A stretch of 64,000 nucleotides of DNA from Shimia sp040225985 (lineage in GTDB: Bacteria > Pseudomonadota > Alphaproteobacteria > Rhodobacterales > Rhodobacteraceae). Location: contig NZ_JBBPEU010000006.1 in assembly GCF_040225985.1 (NCBI RefSeq), positions 124,001 through 188,000 of the forward strand, read 5' to 3'. Below are positions 40,125 to 49,847 of the stretch, in pieces (position 1 is the stretch's first letter; the number at the start of each line of letters is the position of its first letter). A program made the translations under genes and the position numbers. Below the pieces are notes generated by a model. That model did not search any database, was not told where the DNA came from, and was given only the letters and a program-made list of their open reading frames with translations.

Positions 40125-41432
40125 CTAGGGGATCAGGAAAAGCGTGATGGCCGGGAACAGTACTAGGATGATTACCCGCACGATGTCCGAGGTGACGAAC
40201 CACATCACCGCCTTGTAGGTCTCGACCATCGGCGTCGTGCGGTCCATGGCGTTGATGATGAACAGGTTCATGCCCACCGGGGGCGTAATCAGTCCCACCT
40301 CGACCACGATCAGAACAAGGATGCCGAACCAGATCGCGACATGTTCGGGGCTCATCCCGAAATCCAGTGCGCTGATCACCGGAAAGAAGATCGGGATCGT
40401 CAGCAGGATCATCGACAGGCTGTCCATGAGACAGCCAAACACCAGATAAAACGCAAGGATCATGCACAGTACCATCCACGGGCTGAGGCCAAGGCTCAGC
40501 ACCCAGTTGGATAATTCCTGCGGCACCTGGCTGAGGGCGAGGAAGCTGTTGTAAAGCCCCGCACCCAGCACGATGAAAAAGATCATCGCGGTGCTGGTGG
40601 CGGTGGCAATGATGCTTTCGACGAACACTTTCCAGTTCAGGTTGCCGGACAACAGGGCAATCACGCCCGTTCCTGCCGCGCCCACGGCGGCCCCTTCCGT
40701 GGGGGTGAACCAGCCAAGATAGATGCCGCCCACGACAAGCCCAAAGACCAGCAGCACCGGCCACACATCCAGCAGCGCACGGATCCGTTCGGCATAGGGG
40801 GTTGGCGCGCGCGTTCCCGCAGCGTCAGGGTAAAGGCGGACGTAGATCGAAATCGTGATGATATAGCCGATCGCGGCCAGGATGCCGGGGACAAAGGCCG
40901 CAAGGAACAGTTTCGCAATGTTCTGTTCCGTCAGAATGGCATAGATCACGAGGATTACCGAGGGCGGGATCAGGATACCCAGCGTGCCCCCTGCGGCCAG
41001 CGTCGCCGTCGAAAACCCGCCGGAATAGCCATAGCGGCGCAGTTCGGGCAGGGCGACACGGCTCATCGTGGCGGCGGTGGCCAGCGACGAGCCACAGATC
41101 GCGCCGAACCCCGCACAAGCCCCGACCGAGGCCATGGCGACGCCCCCCTTGCGGTGGCCAAGCCAGCTTTCTGCGGCCTTGAACAAGGCCGAGGACATGC
41201 CCGACAGCGTCGCGAACTGGCCCATCAGCAGGAACATCGGGATAATGGTCAGCGAATAGCTCGAGAAGGTCGAATAGGTTTCAGTCTTCAGCTTGGCCAT
41301 GAACATGTTGGTACCGCCCATAGCGAAATAGAGGCCCCCGATACCGCACAGGAACATGGCCAAGCCAATCGGCGCGCGCAGGAAGATCATTACCAGCAGG
41401 ATGGGGAAGGACACGTAGCCCAGTTCTAGCAT
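40125..41432 (-). CDS. dctM: TRAP transporter large permease
   Basis: The product is a 435-residue integral membrane protein of the DctM family with about twelve helices. Segments such as GVAMASVGACAGFGAICGSS, GTLGILIPPSVILVIYAI and VEVGLITPPVGMNLFIINA are characteristic. It forms the sodium-driven channel of the transporter with DctQ. I chose the ATG at 41432 (MLELGYVSFPILL). A longer frame into dctQ lacks membrane-protein character. It starts 2 bp after the dctQ stop. Confidence 0.93.
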   Translation of the reverse strand: MLELGYVSFPILLVMIFLRAPIGLAMFLCGIGGLYFAMGGTNMFMAKLKTETYSTFSSYSLTIIPMFLLMGQFATLSGMSSALFKAAESWLGHRKGGVAMASVGACAGFGAICGSSLATAATMSRVALPELRRYGYSGGFSTATLAAGGTLGILIPPSVILVIYAILTEQNIAKLFLAAFVPGILAAIGYIITISIYVRLYPDAAGTRAPTPYAERIRALLDVWPVLLVFGLVVGGIYLGWFTPTEGAAVGAAGTGVIALLSGNLNWKVFVESIIATATSTAMIFFIVLGAGLYNSFLALSQVPQELSNWVLSLGLSPWMVLCMILAFYLVFGCLMDSLSMILLTIPIFFPVISALDFGMSPEHVAIWFGILVLIVVEVGLITPPVGMNLFIINAMDRTTPMVETYKAVMWFVTSDIVRVIILVLFPAITLFLIP

Positions 41433-41434
41433 GC

Positions 41435-42019
41435 TCAATGGATTGCCTCCCCGGCATAAGGCAGAATGTGCCGCCCCGTCATCAGTTCTATGATCCGTGC
41501 AATGGCGCAGTAGACAGCGACGAGTGAGGCAACAACGGCGGCCAAAAAGCTGAAGCCATAGGCCCACCAAACCGGAAACTGCAGAAGGAACGTGGTTTCG
41601 CCATAGGCCATCTTGGACTGCAAACCGACAAACAGGCGCCACGTGATCAGCAGGATCACAGCGGTCAGCACCACTTCCCAGAAGGTGACGATGATCCTGT
41701 TTACCTTGGGGGGCAGCGCATTGGTGAACACATCCACCGTCGCGTGGCTGCCATACAGCTGGCAGATCGGCAGGAAGGCAAAAATCGCAAAGGCGACGCC
41801 TGCCTCGACAAGTTCGAAATCCCCGTTCACGGGACCGACGCCCGTGGCGATCAGGGCATTGGCGGCCCCCTCGGACAGGGTCTTTAGCGTGTCGGAATGC
41901 CCGAATGTATTCAGACCACGCCCCAGAACGCTGACGCAGGTCAGCGCAACAAGGGCGGTCAGAACCACGCCGCCCGCGATCGCCATGATCCGTGCAAGCC
42001 GTTCGACCAGTGAGTGCAT
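41435..42019 (-). CDS. dctQ: TRAP transporter small permease
   Basis: The product is a 194-residue four-helix membrane protein of the DctQ type. It contains the helix LARIMAIAGGVVLTALVALT and segments such as GFSFLAAVVASLVAVYCAIAR. It joins DctM to form the membrane part of the uptake system. It lies between dctP and dctM in one operon. Confidence 0.9.
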   Translation of the reverse strand: MHSLVERLARIMAIAGGVVLTALVALTCVSVLGRGLNTFGHSDTLKTLSEGAANALIATGVGPVNGDFELVEAGVAFAIFAFLPICQLYGSHATVDVFTNALPPKVNRIIVTFWEVVLTAVILLITWRLFVGLQSKMAYGETTFLLQFPVWWAYGFSFLAAVVASLVAVYCAIARIIELMTGRHILPYAGEAIH

Positions 42020-42076
42020 GAAATTCTCCCGCAGGATGGTTTCCCCCGATCCACGACCGGGGGAAATGTCAGGCTC

Positions 42077-43117
42077 TTAAGAGCCGCTGTTCTTGGCGAT
42101 CAACTCGATCGCGCGATTGTACAAGGCCGTGCCGTCCATACCCTTTTCATCCATTTCGGCGATCCAGGCATCGGTCGTCGGCTGTGCCGCGGTTTTCCAT
42201 TCGGCGACCTGATCGGGGCCCAGCGTGATGATGTTGTTGCCACGCTCCATCGCCTGCTTGTGCGAGGGGGCATCGTCGGACTGCATCTGTTTGCCCGCAA
42301 AGGCCGAGAAATCCGCGCCGGAATTGGCGTCGATCACGGCCTTCAGATCGTCAGGCAGCGCATTCCACCGGTCCTTGTTCATCGCGAAGATAAACGTGGT
42401 GGTATACAGCGTCTCGTCGCCGAACATGGTGTGGTTGCCCACCAGTTCGTTCACTTTCAGCGCGCCGGTCACTTCCCACGGGATTACGGTTGCGTCGATC
42501 ACCCCTTTCGACAGTGCCTCGGGCACCGCCGGAACCGGCATACCGACCGGTGTCGCGCCAAGGCTGCTGAACATGCCGTTGGTTACGCGGGTCGGCGCGC
42601 GCAGTTTGACGCCGTTCAGGTCGGCAACGCTTTCGATCGGTTTCTTGGAATGGATCAGACCGGGGCCATGCACCCACAGGCCAAGAACTTTGAAATCCTT
42701 GAAGTCCTGATCCATCATGGTTTCTTCGGCCAGCTCCCAATAAGACCGCGACACCGCCTCGGCATTGGTCATGGTAAAGGGCAGTTCAAACACTTCGGCC
42801 CGCGGGAATCGTCCTGGCGTATACCCTGCAACGGTCCAGATGATATCGGCCACGCCATCAATGGCCTGGTCAATCAGTTGCGGGGGCTTGCCGCCCAGTT
42901 GCATGGATGGGAAATGCTGGATCGCGATGCGCCCGTCCGAGTCCGCCTCGACCTTCTTGGCCCAGACGTCCAGAATGTTCTTGGGCACGTTTGCCTGCGC
43001 CGGCAGGAACTGGTGCATCCGCAAAGTGACATCTGCCGCAAAGGCGCCGGTGCTGATGGCGCCAAAGGCAAGTGCCGCAACTGCGGTCTTGAGAATGCTT
43101 CTGCGAGTGTTGGTCAT
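42077..43117 (-). CDS. dctP: TRAP transporter substrate-binding protein
   Basis: The product is a 346-residue periplasmic binding protein. A signal peptide (MTNTRRSILKTAVAALAFG to GAFAA) is followed by a DctP fold with LRMHQFLPAQANVPKNILD. The substrate-carboxylate arginine region is LNGVKLRAPTRVTNGMFSS. Such proteins bind organic acids, often aromatic or keto acids. AAGGGAGGA precedes the ATG at 43117. The ligand is not visible from the sequence. Confidence 0.92.
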   Translation of the reverse strand: MTNTRRSILKTAVAALAFGAISTGAFAADVTLRMHQFLPAQANVPKNILDVWAKKVEADSDGRIAIQHFPSMQLGGKPPQLIDQAIDGVADIIWTVAGYTPGRFPRAEVFELPFTMTNAEAVSRSYWELAEETMMDQDFKDFKVLGLWVHGPGLIHSKKPIESVADLNGVKLRAPTRVTNGMFSSLGATPVGMPVPAVPEALSKGVIDATVIPWEVTGALKVNELVGNHTMFGDETLYTTTFIFAMNKDRWNALPDDLKAVIDANSGADFSAFAGKQMQSDDAPSHKQAMERGNNIITLGPDQVAEWKTAAQPTTDAWIAEMDEKGMDGTALYNRAIELIAKNSGS

Positions 43118-43705
43118 GGTCTCCTCCCTTGAATGACCCGGACGCGTCCTTTGTTTTTTCTGCAAGCGTCCTGTTGTTTGTAAACGATCTCCGGCCATTT
43201 ACACGAATTTATTGTCGGTCTGGCGCGGGTCGGTGTGTTGTGCGTGGTGCTGGTTTTATCCCAAAGGCGGGAAGCAGCGGGGCGCGCGCTTCTGCGAGTC
43301 GGGGGCACACTGTCCCCTACAACAAGTTTGCTGCATCACGTTTCCTCCTGAGACCAGATTGCCTGCATAAATGGTAAAGGTAAATTGAGCATTCATCGGG
43401 TTTTCTTTCCTTTTTTGGAAAGTTTTAGGTCATTTCGATGCCGCTTAGCCCCCTGACACGCCTGTTGACAGGATAAGCCGCGAAAATTCGCAAAAGCTGC
43501 GACGGAAACGCAGGCCACACTCGTTCTAAGCAAATTCCGACCTGCGACCGGGAAATGGCAGGGCGTCGCCCATGTCAGGGCCTGTCCTTTTGTCCAGAGC
43601 CGCGTATGGTCGGAGCCAACCCAAGGGCGTGCCCAAAGGCGGCACGATCTTGGGCAATTTCAGAAAGACGGCCGTGCAGGCCGCAGCAAGACCGGATTTT
43701 GACGT
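43118..43705. other. intergenic region with regulatory content
   Basis: The 588-bp gap separates divergent dctP and the RND adaptor gene. It must hold both promoters. A hairpin CTTTCC-TTTTTT-GGAAAG occurs at 43405-43422. A TTGACA is at 43463-43468, with no good -10 box at 17 bp. No gene with a believable start and protein character was found. Confidence 0.5.
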
Positions 43706-45052
43706 ATGACACTTCGCCCGTTTCTCATTCTTCCCCCCATCGTTCTGGCCGTCGGGGTGTTTGTCCTGATGAACCGCTCCGGCGACGCCCCGCAGGACAT
43801 GACAGAGGAACGTGCATTGGCGGTGCGCGTCCAGACCGTGGCCCCGCAAGAAATCACGGGCACAGCCACGGGCTATGGTCGCGCCGAAGCAGTGCGCACA
43901 TGGTCGGCCATCGCCGAGGTCCAGGGCCGCGTGACCTACCTGCCTGAGGACCACGCTGTCGGTGCCATTGTTGAGGCGGGAACCGAATTGGTCCGCATCG
44001 ACACCACCGATTACGACCTCGCGCGGCAAAAGGCCGAGGCCAATATCGCCGTCGTCGAAGCTCAGATGGCTGAACTGGACCAGCAAGAGGCCAATTCACG
44101 CGCCATGCTCGAGGTGGAAGAGCGTATTCTCGATGTGGCCGAATCTGAATTCGCGCGCATAGAAAGCCTGTTCGACCGTGGCACCTCCAGCCAGTCGGCG
44201 CTGGACGGGGCGCGGCGCACGCTGCTGTCGCAAACGGTGTCGGTCGCCAACCTGAAAAATACGATCTCGCTTTACCCGTCCAAGCGCCAGTCGCTTGAGG
44301 CGACCATGTCGCTGCGCCGTTCGGAAATTGCCGAGGCGGAACGCGCGATTGAAAAGGCCACGATCCGCGCGCCGTTCCGGGGGCGTATCTCGGCCACCAA
44401 TACCGAGGCCGGGCAATATGTGCGGTCGGGGGATCTGCTGCTGAGTCTTGACGATGTGTCGGCGGTTGAAATCACCGCCGAGGTGCAGCCCTCGGAATTC
44501 GGACCGATGATCGCGCTGGCCTTTCAGGGCACCCTGTCGCCGGATGAAAGCATCGACACCACGCAGGCGGTCAAGATGCTGACCCGCGCAGGAATCACCG
44601 CCGAGGTTTTTATGGCGCAGGGCGGGTTCGAGGCCACCTGGCCGGCCGATCTGGTGCGCACGCGTGGCACGCTGGACGCCGACACCGGCGCGCTGGGCAT
44701 GGTGGTGCGCGTGAAGGATCCTCTGGTCAGTGTACGCCCGATCAACAGGCCGCCGCTGAATGCGGGCACCTTCGTGGGAGTGCGGTTTTCCACCGGCCCG
44801 CGCCCTGGCGTCATCGCGATTCCGCGCAGCGCGGTGCGCTATGACGACGACGGCGCGCCCTTTGTCTATCTTGCCGATGCCAACAACCGCCTGTCTCTTG
44901 CCCCCATTGAGGCGGGGCCGGTGATCGGGGCCAATGTGATTGTTTTGAATGGTCTTTCGGGGGGCGAATCCCTGTTGCTGTCGGCGCCGCGCCCGCCTGT
45001 CCCGGGCATGAAGCTGGCCCCCCTGACCGAGAAGGCGCTGCAAGATGATTGA
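43706..45052 (+). CDS. RND efflux periplasmic adaptor subunit
   Basis: The product is a 448-residue membrane-fusion protein. An N-terminal anchor (PFLILPPIVLAVGVFVLM) is followed by a barrel-sandwich with VQGRVTYLPEDHAVGAIVEAG. A coiled hairpin at about residues 110-220 (EAQMAELDQQEANSRAMLE, KRQSLEATMSLRRSEIAE) precedes IRAPFRGRISATNTEAGQYV. It links the inner-membrane pump to an outer-membrane channel. It overlaps the RND pump gene by eight bases. No outer-membrane channel gene is nearby. Confidence 0.88.
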   Translation: MTLRPFLILPPIVLAVGVFVLMNRSGDAPQDMTEERALAVRVQTVAPQEITGTATGYGRAEAVRTWSAIAEVQGRVTYLPEDHAVGAIVEAGTELVRIDTTDYDLARQKAEANIAVVEAQMAELDQQEANSRAMLEVEERILDVAESEFARIESLFDRGTSSQSALDGARRTLLSQTVSVANLKNTISLYPSKRQSLEATMSLRRSEIAEAERAIEKATIRAPFRGRISATNTEAGQYVRSGDLLLSLDDVSAVEITAEVQPSEFGPMIALAFQGTLSPDESIDTTQAVKMLTRAGITAEVFMAQGGFEATWPADLVRTRGTLDADTGALGMVVRVKDPLVSVRPINRPPLNAGTFVGVRFSTGPRPGVIAIPRSAVRYDDDGAPFVYLADANNRLSLAPIEAGPVIGANVIVLNGLSGGESLLLSAPRPPVPGMKLAPLTEKALQDD

Positions 45053-48000
45053 CTGGTTTGTCCGCCATCCGGTTGCCGCCAATCTGTTGATGGCATTGAT
45101 CTGCGTTCTGGGCCTTACCTCGATCGGCGGGATCAAACGCGAGACTTTCCCCGACATCACGCCCTCGACCGTGATCGTCAGCGTGATTTATCCCGGTTCG
45201 TCCGCTGTGGATGTGGACGAGGAAATCTGCACCCCGATCGAAGACGCCCTGACCGGCACCACCGGTCTTGCGGAACTGACGTGCCTGTCGCTTGACGGCG
45301 TGGCGACTGCCACGGCCGAACTTGTTGAAGGCGGCAATGTCAGCGAATTTTACAACGATGTCTTTTCCGCCGTGTCCGAGATTGACGATTTCCCCTCGGA
45401 TGCGGAGCCGCCCTCGGTCAAGATGGGCGGCCGAACCGAGTTGATCGCGATGCTGGCCGTGTCGGGCATTTCCGGCAAGGAGGGGCTGAAATCCTATGCC
45501 GACGAACTGGCCGAGACCCTGCAACAGGTGCCCGGTGTCTCAGAGGCGCGCGTGACCGGGATCACCGATAGGGAATTGCGGATCATGTTCGACGAACAGG
45601 CGTTGCAGCGCTTTGGCGTCTCCGGGCGCGAGATCGTTTCGGCCATCAATGCCCGCAGCTTGCGCCAGCCCCTTGGCTCGTTGGAGGCCGACGAGGGCAG
45701 CGTCGTCCTGCGCTATTCCGATGCGCGGCGCACCATCACCGAATTGCAGGATCTCATCATCCTTGAAAACGATGCCGGCGGCATGGTGCGTCTGAGCGAT
45801 CTGGCGCGCATCCAGCTTGTCGACAAGGACGAAAACCAGCAGTCTTTCATAAATGGCGATCAGGCCGCGATCCTGTATGTGTTCAAGGCCAACGAGGCCG
45901 ACGCGATCCGCACCTTTGACGGGGTCGAGGCGGTGCTTCGGGCCGAAGAAGCGGCCTATCCCGATCCGTTCAAGATCACGGTCACCTTCAACATGACCGA
46001 CCTTGTCGAAGAACGTCTGACCCTGATCCTCAAGAACACCGCCATCGGTCTGGCGCTGGTCTTCGGCACGATGTGGCTGTTCTTTTCGTTCGGCCATTCC
46101 CTGTGGATTTCCGCGTCGCTGCCTGTGTCGTTCCTGGGCACCATGTTCCTGATGCAGGCGCTGGGCGTGTCGATCAACATGCTGACCCTTGTGGCGTTGC
46201 TCATGGCGGTGGGGCTGATCATGGACGATTCCATCGTGATCGCCGAAAACATCGACCGGCACCGGCGCAAGCTGTCGCCCTATGATGCGGCCTCGCGGGG
46301 TACGCGCGAGGTCATGCCCGGTGTGGCGTCCTCGTTCCTGACCACAGCCTGTGTCTTTGGGCCATTGATGTTCCTTTCAGGGGACATGGGGCAGGTACTG
46401 CGCTTTATTCCCATCGTACTTTTGATGACGCTGGCCCTGTCTCTGGTCGAGGCGTTCCTGATCCTGCCGCATCACCTTGCCCATGCCGGGCGCGGCACAC
46501 ACGGGGCGGCCACGGAAAGCCGCGCTTCGCAGGTGCTGAACCGCGTGAAAGAGGCCGCGGTGATCCCCGTGGTCAAGCTGTTCGTGCGCTGGCGGTACCT
46601 GACGCTTGGCGCGGTATTTGGCCTGTTGATTGTGACCGTGGGTATGGTCACATCCGGCATGGTCAAGGTGGTCGGGTTCCCCACCATCGAGGGCGATACC
46701 GTTCAAGCTCGCTTTGCGCTCAGTTCCGGGATCACGCGCGAGCGCACCATTGACACGGTGGATCAGATGCTGGCCGCACTGGACCGCGTAGATGCGGCCT
46801 ATACGCCACTGACCGATGGGCAAGAGCCGTTGGTCAAACGCGTCATGGTGCAATACGGGGTGAATGCCGATGTGAACGACAACGGATCGCATTCGGCCAC
46901 CATCGTCGTAGACCTTCTGGAAAGTGCCCGCCGCAACGTGAGCGCGCAGGACTTCCTGCGCGCCTGGCGTGCCGAAACAGGCCCCGTGCCGGATCTGGTC
47001 CAGTCAAGTTTTGCGCAGGCCGAAATGGGGCCGGGTGGGGCGGATGTGGATATCGAGATATCCGGCCGTGACCCCGTCAATGTCGAACGCGCCGCCACTG
47101 CCCTTTTGCAGGGCTTGCAGGATCATGACGGCGTGACCGAGGTTTACCAGGATTTCTTTGGTGGCCGTCAGGAGGTGCAACTAGCCCTCAACCCCTATGG
47201 CTATGCCGTGGGCCTGACGCCGCAATCCCTTGCCGAACAGCTGCGCAATGCCTTTGCAGGGTCCGAGACCGACAGCTTCCGCACCGGTGCGTCGAACATG
47301 GCGGTGCGGGTGCAGATCGGCGATAGTGTCGCAAACCTCAGTGCGCTGGAAACCTTTCCTGTGCTGGTCGGGCAAGGAAAGAAAACCGCGCTCAGCACCG
47401 TGGCGGACCTGCGCGTCACGACAAGCTATCCCAACATCACCCGCCGCAACGGCAAGGTGATCGCCCATGTTGTCGGGCAGCTGGACCGCAGCGTCGTCTC
47501 GCCGAACGAGGTCGCCGCCCACGTCACCAACGTGCTTGCCCCCGAGGTGATGGCGGCCCTCCCCGATGTTCAGATCGCAAACCGCGGCGCGGTCGAAGAC
47601 CAGCAGCGGTCGCAAAGCTCCATCCTCGGCAAGCTGATCGTCGGCTTGGTCGGGGTCTATGCGGTGCTGGCCTTCCAGTTCCGTAGCTACACCCTGCCCA
47701 TCGTCATCATGCTGTCGATCCCCTTTGCCCTGATCGGGACCATCCTTGGCCACTGGGCCACGGGCATCAATCTTGCCATGCCCAGTTTCATTGGCTTTGC
47801 TTCGCTGGCGGGAATCGTGGTGAATAACGCGATCCTGTTCCTGACGTTCTTCCAAAGCAATCTGCAGGAAGAAGATCACGTCTCGGCGGCGATTGACGCG
47901 GTGCGCGACCGGTTCCGCCCGATCCTGATCTCGACCGGCACCACAATTGCGGGCCTGTTGCCGCTGATCTCGGATGGCAGCCCGCAGGTGCAGACCATGG

Positions 48001-48170
48001 TGCCGCTGGTGGTGGCGGTGGCCTCCGGGCTTGCGGCGTCGATGGTTCTTGTGGTGCTGGTCCTGCCCGCCACGCTGACCATCTATTTCGACATGGTGTC
48101 CGCCTCGGCCTGGAAGGCCAGGTTCACGGGCGGCCCCGAGGCAGGGTCGGTGACAAAAGAACCCGCGTGA
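45045..48170 (+). CDS. RND efflux permease (AcrB/MdtB-type)
   Basis: The product is a 1041-residue resistance-nodulation-division transporter with twelve membrane helices and two large periplasmic loops. Helix 4 contains LMAVGLIMDDSIVIAENIDRH, where AcrB has its proton-relay aspartates. Other family segments are GLALVFGTMWLFFSFGHSLW and FIGFASLAGIVVNNAILFLT. The substrate could be drugs, lipids or metals. The cargo is not readable. It is the second gene of the efflux operon. Confidence 0.92.
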   Translation: MIDWFVRHPVAANLLMALICVLGLTSIGGIKRETFPDITPSTVIVSVIYPGSSAVDVDEEICTPIEDALTGTTGLAELTCLSLDGVATATAELVEGGNVSEFYNDVFSAVSEIDDFPSDAEPPSVKMGGRTELIAMLAVSGISGKEGLKSYADELAETLQQVPGVSEARVTGITDRELRIMFDEQALQRFGVSGREIVSAINARSLRQPLGSLEADEGSVVLRYSDARRTITELQDLIILENDAGGMVRLSDLARIQLVDKDENQQSFINGDQAAILYVFKANEADAIRTFDGVEAVLRAEEAAYPDPFKITVTFNMTDLVEERLTLILKNTAIGLALVFGTMWLFFSFGHSLWISASLPVSFLGTMFLMQALGVSINMLTLVALLMAVGLIMDDSIVIAENIDRHRRKLSPYDAASRGTREVMPGVASSFLTTACVFGPLMFLSGDMGQVLRFIPIVLLMTLALSLVEAFLILPHHLAHAGRGTHGAATESRASQVLNRVKEAAVIPVVKLFVRWRYLTLGAVFGLLIVTVGMVTSGMVKVVGFPTIEGDTVQARFALSSGITRERTIDTVDQMLAALDRVDAAYTPLTDGQEPLVKRVMVQYGVNADVNDNGSHSATIVVDLLESARRNVSAQDFLRAWRAETGPVPDLVQSSFAQAEMGPGGADVDIEISGRDPVNVERAATALLQGLQDHDGVTEVYQDFFGGRQEVQLALNPYGYAVGLTPQSLAEQLRNAFAGSETDSFRTGASNMAVRVQIGDSVANLSALETFPVLVGQGKKTALSTVADLRVTTSYPNITRRNGKVIAHVVGQLDRSVVSPNEVAAHVTNVLAPEVMAALPDVQIANRGAVEDQQRSQSSILGKLIVGLVGVYAVLAFQFRSYTLPIVIMLSIPFALIGTILGHWATGINLAMPSFIGFASLAGIVVNNAILFLTFFQSNLQEEDHVSAAIDAVRDRFRPILISTGTTIAGLLPLISDGSPQVQTMVPLVVAVASGLAASMVLVVLVLPATLTIYFDMVSASAWKARFTGGPEAGSVTKEPA

Positions 48171-48257
48171 GGGCGCGCTTTGTGCGGGGGCGTTGTACTG
48201 CTAGTATGATGGGGTCCGGGTCGTCGGACCTTTTCATTCAAGACATTGGAGCGGCAC

Positions 48258-49841
48258 GTGACAATCCAAGGCGTATCCCCGAACGAATTGCACAGCCGCA
48301 TCGCGGCGATCCAGTACGATCAGTCTTTTGGTCCGTTTCACACCACACAGGCCGCGCCTTTGCAGATGTCCTATCACTTTGGCAACCAGCGCCCGGATGA
48401 TCTGCTGGACTGGGGCTGGACCAATGTGTCGGGCTATACCTACCTGACCAATGCGCAGCGCCAGATGGTGCGCGACGGGCTGGCCGAATATGCCCGTTAT
48501 ATCAATGTCGAATTTGTCGAAAGTTCCGATCAGAACACCTATCACCTGTCCTTCGTGCGCGCCTCGGACGGGGTGCCGGACGGGCAGGGCTGGTGGCAAT
48601 ACACCTATGGCGGCGGGTTCCAGTATGACGGCGCGGTGGTGTTCGACACAGCCCTGAATTTCAACCAGAGCTGGATTCCATGGTTGATCCTGCACGAAAT
48701 CGGTCACGCCATGTCGTTCAAGCATACTGGGGATTATGACGTGCTGGGCGGTGGTGCACCCGCGCCGTTCCTGCCCGAGGACGAAGACAATTTCCAGTTC
48801 TCGGTCATGTCCTACAACACCAACCCTGACACCTCGGCTTATCCTCTAAACCTCATGCTTTATGACATCGCCGCGCTTCAAGAGCGCTGGGGGGCGAACA
48901 TGTCCACCCACGCCGGGGATGATACCCATGCCCCGCGCGCGGATGGCAATGTCTCGGTGATCTGGGATGCGGGCGGGGTGGATGAAATCACCGCCGAAAA
49001 CAGCACGGGAAACGCGATTATCGACCTGCGTCCGGGCCGGTTTTCCGAATTTTCGATTGCGGGGGACGCGGCTTTTGCGCGGCTCGCGGTGCCTTATGGC
49101 GCCGAGATCGAGAATGCATCCGGGCGCGCGGGGCATGATGTGCTGCGCGGAAACACCCTCGACAACCGGCTAGCGGGTCAACGCGGAAATGACTCTCTGA
49201 TAGGGTTCGAGGGCAGTGACACGCTGCTTGGGGGGGATGGATATGACACGCTGAACGGGGGCGCGGGGCATGACGTGCTGCATGGTGGTGACAGCGCCGC
49301 AGATCTGCGCGACATCCTCTATGGCGGAGACGGGGATGACCTGATGACCGGCGGCTATGGCAACGACTCGCTGCGCGGCGATGCCGGGGCCGACACCCTG
49401 ACCGGCGGTTTCGGCTCTGATACGCTGATCGGGGGCACGGGCGAGGATCAGTTGACCGGATCGGCACTGTCGGATGTGCTGTTCGGCGGCGACGGGGCGG
49501 ATTTTATCAATGGCGGCTTTGGCCATGACCGCGTGAACGGTGGGGCCGGGGCCGACCGGTTCTTTCACCTCGGGATTTTCGACCATGGGTCGGACTGGAT
49601 TCAGGATTATAACGCCAGCGCCGGCGATGCCCTGCAATTCGGCGACAATGCGGCCCGTGCCGCGCAGTTTCAGGTCAATTTCGTCGAAACCACCGGCGCG
49701 GGTGTCGAAGGGGTTGAAGAGGCCTTTGTGATCTACCGCCCCACGGGCCAGATCATCTGGGCGCTGGTTGACGGCGCGGCACAGGACAGCATCCACCTGA
49801 TGGTGAATGGCCAGAATGCCCTGGCCGACCTGTTGGCGTAA
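48258..49841 (+). CDS. serralysin-like metalloprotease with RTX repeats
   Basis: The product is a 527-residue peptidase of the M10 serralysin family. The zinc motif is LILHEIGHAMSFKHTGDY with H146, E147, H150 and H156, and the Met-turn is FSVMSYNT near residue 182. Calcium-binding GGxGxD repeats span about residues 300-430. There is no signal peptide, as expected for type I secretion by a C-terminal signal. The GTG at 48258 has GGAG six bases upstream. A TTG at 48246 is less likely. No type I secretion genes are adjacent. Confidence 0.9.
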   Translation: MTIQGVSPNELHSRIAAIQYDQSFGPFHTTQAAPLQMSYHFGNQRPDDLLDWGWTNVSGYTYLTNAQRQMVRDGLAEYARYINVEFVESSDQNTYHLSFVRASDGVPDGQGWWQYTYGGGFQYDGAVVFDTALNFNQSWIPWLILHEIGHAMSFKHTGDYDVLGGGAPAPFLPEDEDNFQFSVMSYNTNPDTSAYPLNLMLYDIAALQERWGANMSTHAGDDTHAPRADGNVSVIWDAGGVDEITAENSTGNAIIDLRPGRFSEFSIAGDAAFARLAVPYGAEIENASGRAGHDVLRGNTLDNRLAGQRGNDSLIGFEGSDTLLGGDGYDTLNGGAGHDVLHGGDSAADLRDILYGGDGDDLMTGGYGNDSLRGDAGADTLTGGFGSDTLIGGTGEDQLTGSALSDVLFGGDGADFINGGFGHDRVNGGAGADRFFHLGIFDHGSDWIQDYNASAGDALQFGDNAARAAQFQVNFVETTGAGVEGVEEAFVIYRPTGQIIWALVDGAAQDSIHLMVNGQNALADLLA

Positions 49842-49847
49842 CACGCC

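Noticed and set aside
44096..45160. 354-codon open frame antisense to the RND adaptor
   Set aside because: It is rich in histidine and arginine with no fold-like pattern, as expected for a shadow of a GC-rich gene.
49100..49600. Tandem DNA repeat or CRISPR-like array
   Set aside because: The periodicity is the coding of GGxGxD calcium-binding repeats in the protease, with no conserved DNA repeat and spacer pattern.
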